A stretch of 64,000 nucleotides of DNA from Helicobacter anseris (lineage in GTDB: Bacteria; Campylobacterota; Campylobacteria; Campylobacterales; Helicobacteraceae): contig NZ_NXLX01000002.1 of NCBI RefSeq assembly GCF_003364335.1, positions 89,437 through 153,436 on the forward strand, written 5' to 3'. The notes under the pieces were generated by a model. That model was given only the letters and a program-made list of their open reading frames with translations. It searched no databases and was not told where the DNA came from. Shown one piece after another: positions 37,621 through 46,907 of this stretch. Both the position numbers and the translations under genes were made by a program. Position 1 is the stretch's first letter. Each line of letters starts with the position of its first letter.

Positions 37621-38644
37621 CATTGTTCTAAGAGATATTACTGAAAATGGGGGTGGAGAGAGAGTGTGCGCCAACCTAGCAAATCTCTTTAGCACCACAC
37701 ATCAAGTTTCAATTATTAGTTATTATAAAAGCCAAGACAAACCAACTTATTACATTGATTCAAAAGTAAAAATACACTACCTAAGTAATTTTGGAGAAAA
37801 AAGTAAAAACAAACTCAAAACCTTATTTCTTAAGCATATTTATCGTTATTTTTTAACACTAAAGGCTATAAAAATTTTTTGTAATGATGAAATTATTATT
37901 GCAAATGACAGGGCTTTGGCAAATATCAAAAAAGACAAAAATAAAAAATATATTCGTTTATGGCATTTAGATTTTAAAAAAAAGGATTTAACTTTTTTTG
38001 ACCATCTTGTTGTTCTTTCTTCAAAACAAATAAATCTTTGGCAAAAAATACATCCTAGTGTTTTTGTGATACCAAATTTCATCACAAATCTTCCAAAACA
38101 AATTACAAATTACTCTCAAAAATACATTTTATCTGCTGGTAGATTAAGCAAAGAAAAGGGCTTTATACGCCTTATTGAAATTTATACAAAAATTGCAGAA
38201 GAATTCAAAGATTGGAAACTTATAATCCTTGGTAGTGGAGCATTGCAAAAGGAGATTATGGCAAAAATTGCAGAAGAAAAAATGCAAGATTATATTCTTC
38301 TAAAACCCTTTAATCCAAATATTCAAGAAGAGTTTTTAAAATGTAGTATTTATGCGATGAGTAGTTTTTTTGAAGGCTTTGGAATGGTTTTAGTAGAATC
38401 TGCTTCTTATGGAATCCCTAGCATTGCATTTGATGTAAATACTGGACCTAGCGATATTATCTGCGATAAAAAAACGGGCTTTTTAATCACAGACAATGAC
38501 TATGACACCTATGCAAACAAACTTAGATTACTTATGCAAAATCAAGAACTAAGGGAATGTATGGGCAAAAATGCAAAAGAGTATGTAGGGAAAAAATTCT
38601 GTAAAGAAAAAATTTTAAAACTCTGGGAACAACTTTTTATTTAA
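37610..38644 (+). CDS. Family 4 (GT-B) glycosyltransferase
   Basis: 344 residues from the ATG at 37610; a longer in-frame version would add 32 residues encoded inside the upstream gene. The N-terminal half opens 'MKISIVLRDITENGGGERVCANLANLF', a GT-B start; the C-terminal half has 'ILSAGRLSKEKGFIRLIEIY', and the donor-binding E-x7-E region 'FFEGFGMVLVESASYGIP'. Expected role: sugar transfer in lipopolysaccharide or glycan assembly. It overlaps the phase-variable GT2 gene by 11 bases, so slippage upstream may also change its translation. Overlaps the convergent META-domain gene by eight bases. Confidence 0.87.
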   Translation: MKISIVLRDITENGGGERVCANLANLFSTTHQVSIISYYKSQDKPTYYIDSKVKIHYLSNFGEKSKNKLKTLFLKHIYRYFLTLKAIKIFCNDEIIIANDRALANIKKDKNKKYIRLWHLDFKKKDLTFFDHLVVLSSKQINLWQKIHPSVFVIPNFITNLPKQITNYSQKYILSAGRLSKEKGFIRLIEIYTKIAEEFKDWKLIILGSGALQKEIMAKIAEEKMQDYILLKPFNPNIQEEFLKCSIYAMSSFFEGFGMVLVESASYGIPSIAFDVNTGPSDIICDKKTGFLITDNDYDTYANKLRLLMQNQELRECMGKNAKEYVGKKFCKEKILKLWEQLFI

Positions 38645-39050
38645 GAGCCTTTAGATAAATCTTTAATCTTGCATTTTGCAAAACAAAAACTTTTCCTTCT
38701 TTTTCAATAGTAAAATTTCCCATAAAATAACGCAAAAACTTAGTTTCAAGCTCCAAAGCCTTAATATTACAAGTTTTATTTGTAGCATTATTTGGAGCTA
38801 TTATAATTTTTTGTTGCTCCATAACATCATAATTGCCAAAGAAATCATTACATCCTACATTACCTAAAAACTTTTTTTGCTTAAAGAATAAAAATGCATT
38901 TTTATCAGTAATTTTATATACAACACCATCTATATCTGCCTTTATTATTTTCCATTTTCCTAAAAAATCATTATGCATAAGAGCCAAAGAGAAACTTGTA
39001 GTTGCTTGCAATATTTGAAACACTAGACTTAAAATGAGTAATTTTTTCAA
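38637..39050 (-). CDS. META-domain (HslJ-like) secreted protein
   Basis: 137 residues with a signal peptide (~1-23). The body (FLGKWKIIKADIDGV, 'FLGNVGCNDFFGNYDV', C-terminal 'KVFVLQNARLKIYL') matches the META domain, including the conserved 'GCNxFxGxY' core. HslJ-type proteins are envelope-associated and linked in other bacteria to novobiocin resistance and heat shock; the function here is unknown. Start appears to be TTG at 39050, eight bases after AAGGGA, with no ATG available. Convergent with the GT4 gene and without a visible terminator. Confidence 0.78.
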   Translation of the reverse strand: MKKLLILSLVFQILQATTSFSLALMHNDFLGKWKIIKADIDGVVYKITDKNAFLFFKQKKFLGNVGCNDFFGNYDVMEQQKIIIAPNNATNKTCNIKALELETKFLRYFMGNFTIEKEGKVFVLQNARLKIYLKALK

Positions 39051-39088
39051 TGTTTTATCCCTTAAAATTTGATTTGAAACAATAGCTC

Positions 39089-39097
39089 TGCTACAAT
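39089..39097 (+). promoter_or_regulatory. Extended -10 promoter of purE
   Basis: TGC-TACAAT, 26 bases upstream of the purE start, matching the extended -10 in all but one core base. The expected start is near 39104, giving a ~20-base leader with AAGGA before the ATG. Confidence 0.6.
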
Positions 39098-39122
39098 AGC
39101 AAAAAAATACTTAAGGATTGCT

Positions 39123-39617
39123 ATGGATTTTGTCAGTATTATCATGGGAAGTAAAAGTGATTACAAAATTATGTGCGAATGCATAGAGGTATTAAAACAA
39201 TTTAAAGTTCCCTATGAGGTTCTTATAGCCTCAGCACACAGAAGTCCAGATAGAGCTAAGACTTATATCAAAGAGGCTGAAAAAAAAGGTGCTAAAGTTT
39301 TTATAGGTGCAGCAGGAATGGCGGCTCATTTAGCAGGTGCCATAGCTTCTATGACTACAAAACCTGTCATAGGTGTTCCATTGTCAGGAGGTGCTTTAGA
39401 TGGCTTAGATGCACTCTTAAGCACTGTGCAAATGCCAAGTGGTATGCCAGTAGGAACCCTTGCTATTGGAAAAGCAGGCGCTATCAATGCAGCCTATCTT
39501 GCAATTCAAATTCTAGCTCTTAATAACACTGAATTAGCACTAGCTTTACAAGAGGATAGACAACATAAACTTCATAAACTCGAAGCAGATTCTAAAGAGA
39601 TAGAACATTTTATTTGA
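39123..39617 (+). CDS. purE: N5-carboxyaminoimidazole ribonucleotide mutase PurE
   Basis: 164 residues, class I PurE length. 'IMGSKSDYKIM' binds the nucleotide phosphate, 'SAHRSPDRAKTY' carries the catalytic His, and 'GAAGMAAHLAGAIASMTTKPVIGVP' is the family core. Step of de novo purine synthesis. H. pylori is thought to lack this pathway while Campylobacter and enterohepatic Helicobacter have it, which supports the organism assignment. Its stop overlaps the TTG start of ogt. Confidence 0.96.
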   Translation: MDFVSIIMGSKSDYKIMCECIEVLKQFKVPYEVLIASAHRSPDRAKTYIKEAEKKGAKVFIGAAGMAAHLAGAIASMTTKPVIGVPLSGGALDGLDALLSTVQMPSGMPVGTLAIGKAGAINAAYLAIQILALNNTELALALQEDRQHKLHKLEADSKEIEHFI

Positions 39618-40066
39618 TTTATTTTGATACTTGCAATACCCCTATTGGGGATTTTTTTATAGGTATTGAAAATAATTATGTTGTTTCTTTTTCTAAAATT
39701 TTGCCAAAAGGCATAAAAAAAGAAACAACTCTCACAAAAGAAGTAAAACAACAAATTTCTTCCTATTTTGATGGAAAATTACAACATTTTAATCTTCCAA
39801 TTTCATTACAAGGTAGTGATTTTCAAAAAATAGTTTGGACACATATCAAAACTATTGAATATGGGAATCTGCAATCCTATAAAGAAATTGCACATTCCAT
39901 CAATCATCCTTTTTCATATCGTGCTATTGGCAATGCGTGTAATAAAAATCCACTTTATATCATCATTCCCTGCCATCGTGTTGTTTCTAGTAGGAATATT
40001 GGTGGCTACGCGCTGGGATTGCAAAATAAAAAATTTTTATTAAAACTTGAGGGATATAATTTTTAA
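39614..40066 (+). CDS. ogt: Methylated-DNA-[protein]-cysteine S-methyltransferase
   Basis: 150 residues with the active-site motif IIPCHRVV (Cys ~117), and upstream helix-turn-helix 'SYRAIGNACNKNP' with the arginine finger. Repairs O6-alkylguanine by irreversible transfer to the cysteine. Starts with TTG at 39614, overlapping the purE stop (TTGA), so it is likely coupled to purE. No strong ribosome site, consistent with coupling. Followed by an AT-rich hairpin. Confidence 0.92.
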   Translation: MIYFDTCNTPIGDFFIGIENNYVVSFSKILPKGIKKETTLTKEVKQQISSYFDGKLQHFNLPISLQGSDFQKIVWTHIKTIEYGNLQSYKEIAHSINHPFSYRAIGNACNKNPLYIIIPCHRVVSSRNIGGYALGLQNKKFLLKLEGYNF

Positions 40067-40089
40067 AAACCTAATGCTTATAGACTAAC

Positions 40090-40118
40090 AAAACTTTATA
40101 CTAATGATATAAAGTTTT
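40090..40118 (+). terminator. AT-rich hairpin after ogt, possible terminator
   Basis: AAAACTTTAT (40090-40099) pairs with ATAAAGTTTT (40109-40118), a perfect 10-bp stem with a 9-base loop, 24 bases after the ogt stop and upstream of the htpG promoter. It is weak in GC and is followed only by a broken T-rich stretch, so termination is uncertain. Confidence 0.45.
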
Positions 40119-40139
40119 ATCTCTTATTTATTTGAGATG

Positions 40140-40148
40140 TGTTATAAT
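40140..40148 (+). promoter_or_regulatory. Extended -10 promoter of htpG
   Basis: TGT-TATAAT, a perfect extended -10, 27 bases upstream of the htpG start codon. Expected start near 40155, short leader with AAAGGAG six bases before the ATG. No CIRCE-type or HspR-type inverted repeat was recognised by eye. Confidence 0.7.
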
Positions 40149-40174
40149 TTTGAAATTTTTTTAAAGGAGAAAAA

Positions 40175-42034
40175 ATGAGTAAAAAACATACTTTTCAAAC
40201 AGAAATTAATCAACTTTTAGATTTAATGATTCACTCTCTCTACTCAAATAAAGAGATTTTTTTGCGAGAGCTTGTTTCTAATGCTTCTGATGCTTTGGAT
40301 AAATTAAAATACCTTACCTTAACTGAAGAAAAATTTAAAAATTTAGATTTCAATCCAAGGATTGATATTAAATTTGATGAGAATAAAAAAACCCTAAGTA
40401 TTATTGACAATGGTATTGGTATGAATGAAGAAGATCTCATCAATCATCTAGGCACAATAGCAAAATCTGGTACAAAAAGTTTTTTATCTAGTTTAAGTGG
40501 AGATAAGAAAAAAGATTCTGCACTTATTGGACAATTTGGAGTTGGATTTTATTCTGCATTTATGGTGGCAGAAAAAATTATCGTGCAAACAAAAAAAGCT
40601 GGTGAAGACAAGGCTTTTGCTTGGATTAGCGATGGAAAAGGAGAATATGAAATTACACCTTGCCAAAAAGATTCTCAAGGTAGCGAAATTACACTTTATC
40701 TAAAAGATGAAGATAAAAATTTTGCTTCAAGATGGGAAATTGAAAATATCATAAAAAAATATTCAGAGCATATCCAATTTCCTATTTATCTTCATTATAC
40801 GCATATAAACTATGAAGGTGAGGGTGATAAAAAAACAGAAAAAAAAGAAGATAAAATTGAGCAAATCAATAATGCAAAAGCCATTTGGAAAATTGCAAAA
40901 AATGAATTAAAAGAAGAGGATTATAAAGAATTTTACAAAAGCTTTAGTCATGATAATAATGATCCAATCAAATGGATACATACAAAAGTTGAAGGGAATT
41001 TAGAATACACCACATTGTTTTTTATACCTAAAAATGCCCCATTTGATCTTTATAGAGTAGATTACAAATCAGGCATTAAACTTTATGTTAAAAGAGTCTT
41101 TATTACTGATGATGATAAAGAATTATTACCACAATACTTGAGATTTATAAGAGGTGTGATTGATAGCGAAGATTTACCACTCAATGTAAGTAGAGAAATC
41201 TTACAGCAAAACAAAATACTCTCTACTATCAAATCTGCATCAACAAAAAAGATTCTTAATGAGATTGAGAATCTAAGCAAAGAAGAGCAACAATACAAAG
41301 AATTTTACACACAATTTGGAAAAGTTTTAAAAGAAGGTCTTTATAGTGATTTTGAAAATAAAGAAAAAATCTTAGAACTCTTAAGATTTGACACTACCGA
41401 TAAAGAAATGTTGTCACTAAAACTCTACAAAGAAAATATGCCAAAGGATCAAAAAAGCATTTATTATCTAATTGGAGAAAATAAGGATTTGCTAAAAGCA
41501 TCCCCTATTTTGGAAAAATATGCACAAAAAGGATATGAAGTTTTACTTTTATCAGATGAAATAGATTCTTTTGTAATGCCAAATGTTGGCGAATATGACA
41601 AGATAGCCATAAAAGATGCATCAAGCAAACAAGCATTAGAAGAGTTGGGATTACAAGAAGTTGATGAAAAAAGCAAAAAAGATTTTGAAGAATTATGTAA
41701 AAGCATCAAAGAAATATTGGGCGAACAAATCAAAGAAGTAACCCTATCCAACACTCTTCAATCTCCAGTAGCTTTAGTTGGAGAAGAAGAAAATGCAATG
41801 ATGGCTAACTTAATGCGTCAAATGGGACAAAATCCAATCAGTATGCCAAAAAACCTAGAACTCAACATCAATCATCCAATTATTCAAAAAATCAATACTA
41901 TGAAAAATAATGAAGAATTTAAAGGTTTAATATTCTTACTCTTTGATTCTGCAAAAATACTAGAATCTGGCAATATACAAAATACCAAAGATTTTACACA
42001 CAGAATTTATACCCTCATACAAAAAACCCTTTAA
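40175..42034 (+). CDS. htpG: Molecular chaperone HtpG (Hsp90 family)
   Basis: 619 residues, full Hsp90 layout. N-terminal GHKL ATPase motifs: 'FLRELVSNASDALDKLKYL', 'DNGIGMNEEDL', 'GQFGVGFYSAFMVA'. Middle domain with 'VKRVFITDDDKELLPQYLRFIRGVIDSEDLPLNVSRE', then the C-terminal dimerisation domain. ATP-dependent cytoplasmic chaperone. The stop codon runs into an A10-G11 homopolymer pair that separates it from a convergent gene. Confidence 0.97.
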   Translation: MSKKHTFQTEINQLLDLMIHSLYSNKEIFLRELVSNASDALDKLKYLTLTEEKFKNLDFNPRIDIKFDENKKTLSIIDNGIGMNEEDLINHLGTIAKSGTKSFLSSLSGDKKKDSALIGQFGVGFYSAFMVAEKIIVQTKKAGEDKAFAWISDGKGEYEITPCQKDSQGSEITLYLKDEDKNFASRWEIENIIKKYSEHIQFPIYLHYTHINYEGEGDKKTEKKEDKIEQINNAKAIWKIAKNELKEEDYKEFYKSFSHDNNDPIKWIHTKVEGNLEYTTLFFIPKNAPFDLYRVDYKSGIKLYVKRVFITDDDKELLPQYLRFIRGVIDSEDLPLNVSREILQQNKILSTIKSASTKKILNEIENLSKEEQQYKEFYTQFGKVLKEGLYSDFENKEKILELLRFDTTDKEMLSLKLYKENMPKDQKSIYYLIGENKDLLKASPILEKYAQKGYEVLLLSDEIDSFVMPNVGEYDKIAIKDASSKQALEELGLQEVDEKSKKDFEELCKSIKEILGEQIKEVTLSNTLQSPVALVGEEENAMMANLMRQMGQNPISMPKNLELNINHPIIQKINTMKNNEEFKGLIFLLFDSAKILESGNIQNTKDFTHRIYTLIQKTL

Positions 42035-42053
42035 AAAAAAAAGGGGGGGGGGG
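42033..42053 (+). repeat. A10-G11 homopolymer pair behind htpG
   Basis: Ten A (42033-42042, the first two within the htpG stop codon) are followed by eleven G (42043-42053). The next bases are the stop codon of the convergent gene. The tract is non-coding on both strands: it follows both stop codons. Its length makes it prone to slippage. In an htpG transcript it would be a 3' poly-G. Confidence 0.85.
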
Positions 42054-42506
42054 TTATTTCTTAAAGATTTTTAATTCCTCAACAAGAGGAAAGGCCACCC
42101 TATTAAAACAATAAATTAGTGCAAAACTACCAAATAATTCAAGAATATCTTGATATTCTTTATTTTCCCTTCCTAAATAAACTTCTATTTTTACCTCATT
42201 GCGAGCAATAAACTCAAGCCTTTCTTTATCCCATTGCCCAACATTAACCTTTTTATCTTTTTTTAAATATCCTTGATAAGGAGAATTTTGGTATATTGGC
42301 ATAATATTTTGTCTATAAGCTTCTATATCAATTATTGGAGAAATTAGTAGTAATTTTTGCATACGCTTTTGTTTTTGTATCTGAGCAAAAACATATTCTG
42401 ATGCCTCAAAACATCCATATCCAAGACCAATGACATCATAAAGACCATTCTTAAGGCCAAAAAATATCTCTTCTTCTTTCTCTAAGCAAAAATCGCTAAA
42501 AAACAC
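42054..42506 (-). CDS. BioV-like small alpha/beta-hydrolase-fold protein, apparently without nucleophile
   Basis: 150 residues. Position after the FtsH-like gene, short length, and the layout 'YDVIGLGYGCFEASEYV' and 'RMQKLLLISPIID' suggest the Helicobacter BioV family (pimeloyl-ACP methyl ester esterase of biotin synthesis). In an active member the elbow reads G-x-S-x-G; here residues 27-31 are G-L-G-Y-G, so the serine is missing. The C-terminal region where the catalytic His is expected ('FNRVAFPLVEEL') has no His. It may be inactive or assigned wrongly. Start is GTG at 42506, directly after the ftsH-like stop. Last gene of the operon; poly-C/T follows its stop. Confidence 0.55.
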   Translation of the reverse strand: MFFSDFCLEKEEEIFFGLKNGLYDVIGLGYGCFEASEYVFAQIQKQKRMQKLLLISPIIDIEAYRQNIMPIYQNSPYQGYLKKDKKVNVGQWDKERLEFIARNEVKIEVYLGRENKEYQDILELFGSFALIYCFNRVAFPLVEELKIFKK

Positions 42507-44105
42507 TTACAACAACTCTTTAATTTGCATATAAGTTAAACTTTCATGCTCTAAGAGCTTCTCTGCAATTTTTAATATTTGCTTTTCGTATTTTTCTAAA
42601 AAAAGCAAATGCTTTGTTTTTAGAATCTCAAATGTATTTTTAACATCTTCAACCATAGAATATGAATGCATTGTTTCAATGATTTTTTGAGCTTCTAGTA
42701 AATCTGTTTTTCCTAGAGTAAAAGTTTCATTTTTCATAAACTTTAATCCAAAAATACCGCTTAGATAAAAACTAACACGTTTTTCTAGAAATTCTTGAGA
42801 AACAATACTTTGATCACTAAGAATTTTAAAATCGCTCAATAAGGAGCATTTTTCAAATTCAAAACCCAAAACAATTGCACTAATTGCTTTTGAAGCCTGA
42901 TAAATTCCTAAAAGTTTTTTTTGCTCAAAATCAAGATTTTGATAAGTTTTTTTACCTAAAAAAACCTTATCTTTCAATATCAAAATATCTTGCAAAGTAA
43001 TCACATCGCGCCCATTTTTAAGGGACAATAAAGCACTTTCATTTATTAAAGAAGCAATATTAGCCCCGCTAAAACCTGTGCAAATCTTTGCAACCTCACT
43101 CACATCAAAATCATATTTTTTATTTCTTAAATGTGTTTTTAAAATTTTTATCCTATCTTCAAGACTTGGTAATTCTAGATGGATTTTTCTATCAAATCTT
43201 CCACTTCTTAACAATGCCTCATCTAAGGTATCCGCCTGATTTGTAGCGCCTATGACAATAACTCCACTATTATCACCAAAGCCATCCATTTGTGTTAAAA
43301 GCTCATTAAGTGTTGATTCTCTCTCATCGCTTCTATTTCCTCCCCTAGCCTTTCCAACAGCATCAATCTCGTCAATAAAAATAATTGAAGGAGCATTCTT
43401 TTTTGCCAGAGAAAAAAGCTCTCGTATTTTTTTAGCCCCCATACCCGCGTAAATCTGAACAAAAGAAGAACCGCTTTGATAAAAAAATGGAACCTTAGCC
43501 TCATTTGCCATAGCTTTTGCAATCATTGTCTTTCCTATACCAGGAGGTCCAAAAAGCAATACTCCTTTTGGCATTAAAATGTTTAATTTTTGATATTTGG
43601 CAGGATTTCTTAAAAAATCTATCAAATCAACAAGCTCTTCTTTTGCTGCATCAATACCAGCAACATCATTAAAAGTTATCTCTGAACTTATAGGAATTAC
43701 ATCTAATCCATCTTTTTTAGAATCTCTATTATCTTGCATTGGCTTGCTATCATGTTGTGGTATTTTACTTCTTAAAAAATATAGCCCTAAAAATATTAAA
43801 AGCAAAAATACAAGCAACAAAACCCAAAAAGAATAATACCTTTTCTTATCAATCTTAAAATTTTTTAACATACTCTCATCTAATCCAATACGAGATACCT
43901 TAAAAATCTGATCATTAAGATTAAAATAAATATAGGAATGATTTGCAAAAATCTCTGAAGGGATTTGATTTTCAATAAGCCTATTTTCAAAATCTTTTTG
44001 ACTTATAAGTATTGCATTATCCCTCATAACCAAAACAAGCAACAAAAAACTAAAAACAAAAATACCACATATTGCAACATAAAGGCTTCTTTTAGATTTC
44101 TGCAT
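42507..44105 (-). CDS. FtsH-like membrane AAA protein lacking the zinc protease motif
   Basis: 532 residues: membrane segments at ~9-27 and ~93-111 with a short periplasmic part between, an intact AAA module (Walker [10 protein letters not shown] 185-193, Walker B IIFIDEID 241-248, second region of homology ending '[10 protein letters not shown]' at ~307), and a C-terminal M41-like domain. Where FtsH has H-E-x-x-H this protein reads Y-Q-A-S-K (402-406), so zinc binding and proteolysis should be lost. The ATPase appears intact, suggesting an unfoldase/chaperone or a partner of true FtsH. It corresponds by synteny to H. pylori HP0286. Overlaps mtaB by 14 bases. Confidence 0.85.
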   Translation of the reverse strand: MQKSKRSLYVAICGIFVFSFLLLVLVMRDNAILISQKDFENRLIENQIPSEIFANHSYIYFNLNDQIFKVSRIGLDESMLKNFKIDKKRYYSFWVLLLVFLLLIFLGLYFLRSKIPQHDSKPMQDNRDSKKDGLDVIPISSEITFNDVAGIDAAKEELVDLIDFLRNPAKYQKLNILMPKGVLLFGPPGIGKTMIAKAMANEAKVPFFYQSGSSFVQIYAGMGAKKIRELFSLAKKNAPSIIFIDEIDAVGKARGGNRSDERESTLNELLTQMDGFGDNSGVIVIGATNQADTLDEALLRSGRFDRKIHLELPSLEDRIKILKTHLRNKKYDFDVSEVAKICTGFSGANIASLINESALLSLKNGRDVITLQDILILKDKVFLGKKTYQNLDFEQKKLLGIYQASKAISAIVLGFEFEKCSLLSDFKILSDQSIVSQEFLEKRVSFYLSGIFGLKFMKNETFTLGKTDLLEAQKIIETMHSYSMVEDVKNTFEILKTKHLLFLEKYEKQILKIAEKLLEHESLTYMQIKELL

Positions 44106-45333
44106 AATTCCCCTCTTGCATCACTTGATATTTATCTATTTTTAACCAAGTGTTTTGAATATTTTTTTCACTTTTAATAAAGATTCGATTAAAAAATTGA
44201 TCAAGACCGCTATATCTTCCATCTTCTCCTCTTTCTACTAAAACTTCCAATATTGGCTTTTTATCTCTAAAAATAAAGTTTTTTTGATCAATTGCATCTT
44301 TTAATTCTCTTAATCTTCTTTTAGCACTAATACCATCAACACTATTTGGCATTGATGCTGATGGCGTATTATCTCTTGGGGAATAGATAAAAGGATGGAT
44401 ATGCGTCAAGGGCAATTTCAATAAATTACTATAGGCTTCTTGCCACATCTCTTCGGTTTCATAAGGATGTCCAACAATATAATCACTGCCTATAGCAAAT
44501 CCTTTTTTTGCAATTTTTTCAAGTAAAATCAAATCACTTTCTACGCGATTTTGTCGATTCATAATCTCTAACATCTGATTATGAGTATATTGCAATGCTA
44601 TATGTAAATGTTTTTCCAAAAAATCGCAATCAAGCAATTCTAAAAATTCAGAATCAATTTGGCTTGGCTCCAAACTTCCTACGCGAATACGCCTTATACT
44701 CGTATTTTTTGCAATTTCTTTAATCAGTCTTGCAATATTACTATCCAAATCCCTACCATAACTCCCCACATTAGTACCTGTAAGGACAATTTCACTTACC
44801 CCTTTTTGCGCGAGAATATCTACTTGTTTTAGAATATCTTTTTGCAAATAGCTTCTTGCAACACCCCTTACTGTAGGAATAATACAATAACTACAAGCAA
44901 AATTACATCCTTCTTGAATCTTAATAAATGCCCTAACCTTCCCAGAAAATTCGCTTACTACAGTTGTGTCTAAATGATTAGCATTCTCTTGCTCTTGGAT
45001 AAAAAATCTAGTTTGTGAAGACAAAAATTCATCAATTTTTTCTTTATGCGTATGTCCAAAACTCCCAAAAATCAAATTTGCATCAAAAAGTTTTTGCCCT
45101 TGAGTTTTAACCCCACAGCCTGTAAGATAGATTTTTTTACCCTCTCTCTTCATTTTATTTACATAACTTCTCACACCAGCATCAGCACCATTAGTTACTG
45201 TGCAAGAATTTACAACAATAATATCTGCTTTTTCCTCATCTTCAATAATAGAAAAATTTTTTAAATTTGATCGCATTACCTGTGTATCAAAAAGATTTGT
45301 CCTGCAACCAAAGGTTTTAAAATAAACTTTCAT
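44092..45333 (-). CDS. mtaB: tRNA t6A37 methylthiotransferase MtaB
   Basis: 413 residues. N-terminal MTTase domain with cysteines in 'FKTFGCRTN', 'VNSCTVT' and 'LTGCGVKTQ'; radical SAM cluster C-x3-C-x2-C in 'EGCNFACSYCIIPTVRG'; shortened C-terminal region. Adds a methylthio group to t6A37 of ANN-decoding tRNAs. ATG at 45333 shares a base with the mscS stop (TGATG); TTG at 45336 is the alternative. Within the aroB-mscS-mtaB-ftsH-like operon. Confidence 0.92.
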   Translation of the reverse strand: MKVYFKTFGCRTNLFDTQVMRSNLKNFSIIEDEEKADIIVVNSCTVTNGADAGVRSYVNKMKREGKKIYLTGCGVKTQGQKLFDANLIFGSFGHTHKEKIDEFLSSQTRFFIQEQENANHLDTTVVSEFSGKVRAFIKIQEGCNFACSYCIIPTVRGVARSYLQKDILKQVDILAQKGVSEIVLTGTNVGSYGRDLDSNIARLIKEIAKNTSIRRIRVGSLEPSQIDSEFLELLDCDFLEKHLHIALQYTHNQMLEIMNRQNRVESDLILLEKIAKKGFAIGSDYIVGHPYETEEMWQEAYSNLLKLPLTHIHPFIYSPRDNTPSASMPNSVDGISAKRRLRELKDAIDQKNFIFRDKKPILEVLVERGEDGRYSGLDQFFNRIFIKSEKNIQNTWLKIDKYQVMQEGNYAEI

Positions 45334-46907
45334 CAATCCACCTCAATCGGATATGTTTGCACCATCTTGTTGCCAAAACCATCTGTACCATCTTTAATAA
45401 GTTTTGTCGTATTGTATGCAATCATAATGTCTTGCTCTTTTAAGATTCTCTCAATAATTTCTGCAGAAATTGCACTTCTTAAACTCAAAGTAGCATATGC
45501 ATTAGTTTGATACCATACAGAAATTCTTATACCATTATGATCAATCAAACTAAAAGTTTTTGGCTCCACATTAGAATTTCTCAATGCATATTTATTACGC
45601 ATTTTACTTAGCTGCTTTCTTGTAGTTTCTGTATATCCTTTGGAATATTTTGTTGCAACCTCATTTGCAATTTCACAAGCTTTGCTAACATTACTATCAA
45701 AAGTAATTGTAAAATCTACCCCATCCCAAACAGTTTTCATTCCACCATGAGTATAATTTGAAATCATTGTAGTAAAAATATAGTTATTTGGGATAAAAAT
45801 AATCCTACCTGCCCTTCTATTATCCAAAAATGTCGTTAAAGTCACATCTTCATAAAGAGTAATTCTAAGCACAGAAATATCCAAAACATCGCCAACATAA
45901 ATACAGCCATCTTTACTCACGCGGATTCTATCACCAACATGAACACTTCCACCAATTGTAATTACAAGCCATCCTAAAATGCTCATAAATAAATCTTTCA
46001 TTGCGATAGCTAAACCAGCAGATGCAAAACCAAGCACAGCAACCAAATATGTTACATTTTCTAAATAAGCAAACAATAAAATTAAAACAATCACAGTAAT
46101 GTTAAAAAAATTAATAATTTTTGAGGCCATATATGCACGCTCATTGTCGTGAATATATTTTCTAGTAAAAACTTTAAAAATAAATGCAATGCCAAAGCTA
46201 ATCAAAACAGCAATTGCTATATAAATAAGTTTAAAAAGCTGATTTTTAATCTGCAAAGAAATCTTACTGATTATTTCTTGACTCTCTTTTGTGTAAATAT
46301 CCGTAGTTGTTTTTAAGATATCCTGTGCAGATTGAAGCTCTAGTATTTTGCTTTGTGTTTGATAAATCTGATATTTTTTTGCATTTTTATCAATTTTATA
46401 CACTTCTTGCAATAATTTATATTTTGCATTTAAAATACTAAGTGCATTATCTAAGGTATATTGATTACGCTCTAGATTTTTCTTTTGATTTTCAAGTTGT
46501 TTAATATAGCCAATACCACTGATGATAGAAAAAGGATTGCTAACATTTGGTATATCTGTAATTTCTGGCTTTTGAACCAGCTCTTTAAATGGATCGTCTT
46601 TATACTCATTTAAAAGTTGTAATTGCTTTTGCAATGTCTCAATCTGAGTTTCTAGTTGATGCTTTTTAAAAAGATTATCCGGAGAATTTGCCTGATTTTT
46701 ATTTTTTTTCAATTCTTTTTCAAGCTGTTGTATTTGAATATATACTTTATTATAATTTTCAAAATTTGCGTATTTTCTTATCCAGATATTATTGCTTGAT
46801 TGAATACTAGCATCTAATTCTTGAATCTGTCTTTCAATCTCTTCAATCCTATCCTCTTGTGCAAAAATAAAAAATATACTCAACAATATTAAGATAATTT
46901 TTTTCAA
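45333..46907 (-). CDS. Mechanosensitive ion channel, MscS family
   Basis: 524 residues: signal peptide (1-16), a long periplasmic coiled-coil (~17-190, rich in Gln, Glu and Lys), several membrane segments (~225-310), and the MscS pore helix and beta domain ('VLGFASAGLAIAMKDLFMSILGWLVITIGGSVHVGDRI'). Opens under osmotic down-shock. The large coiled-coil N-terminus marks it as a bigger relative of MscS (MscK-like in layout). Start is TTG at 46907, overlapping the aroB stop as TTGA, with AGGAG seven bases upstream. Confidence 0.88.
   Translation of the reverse strand: MKKIILILLSIFFIFAQEDRIEEIERQIQELDASIQSSNNIWIRKYANFENYNKVYIQIQQLEKELKKNKNQANSPDNLFKKHQLETQIETLQKQLQLLNEYKDDPFKELVQKPEITDIPNVSNPFSIISGIGYIKQLENQKKNLERNQYTLDNALSILNAKYKLLQEVYKIDKNAKKYQIYQTQSKILELQSAQDILKTTTDIYTKESQEIISKISLQIKNQLFKLIYIAIAVLISFGIAFIFKVFTRKYIHDNERAYMASKIINFFNITVIVLILLFAYLENVTYLVAVLGFASAGLAIAMKDLFMSILGWLVITIGGSVHVGDRIRVSKDGCIYVGDVLDISVLRITLYEDVTLTTFLDNRRAGRIIFIPNNYIFTTMISNYTHGGMKTVWDGVDFTITFDSNVSKACEIANEVATKYSKGYTETTRKQLSKMRNKYALRNSNVEPKTFSLIDHNGIRISVWYQTNAYATLSLRSAISAEIIERILKEQDIMIAYNTTKLIKDGTDGFGNKMVQTYPIEVD

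Noticed and set aside
42043..42053. G11 tract as a phase-variation switch for the bioV-like gene
   Set aside because: The tract lies after the stop codons of both flanking genes and cannot shift either frame.
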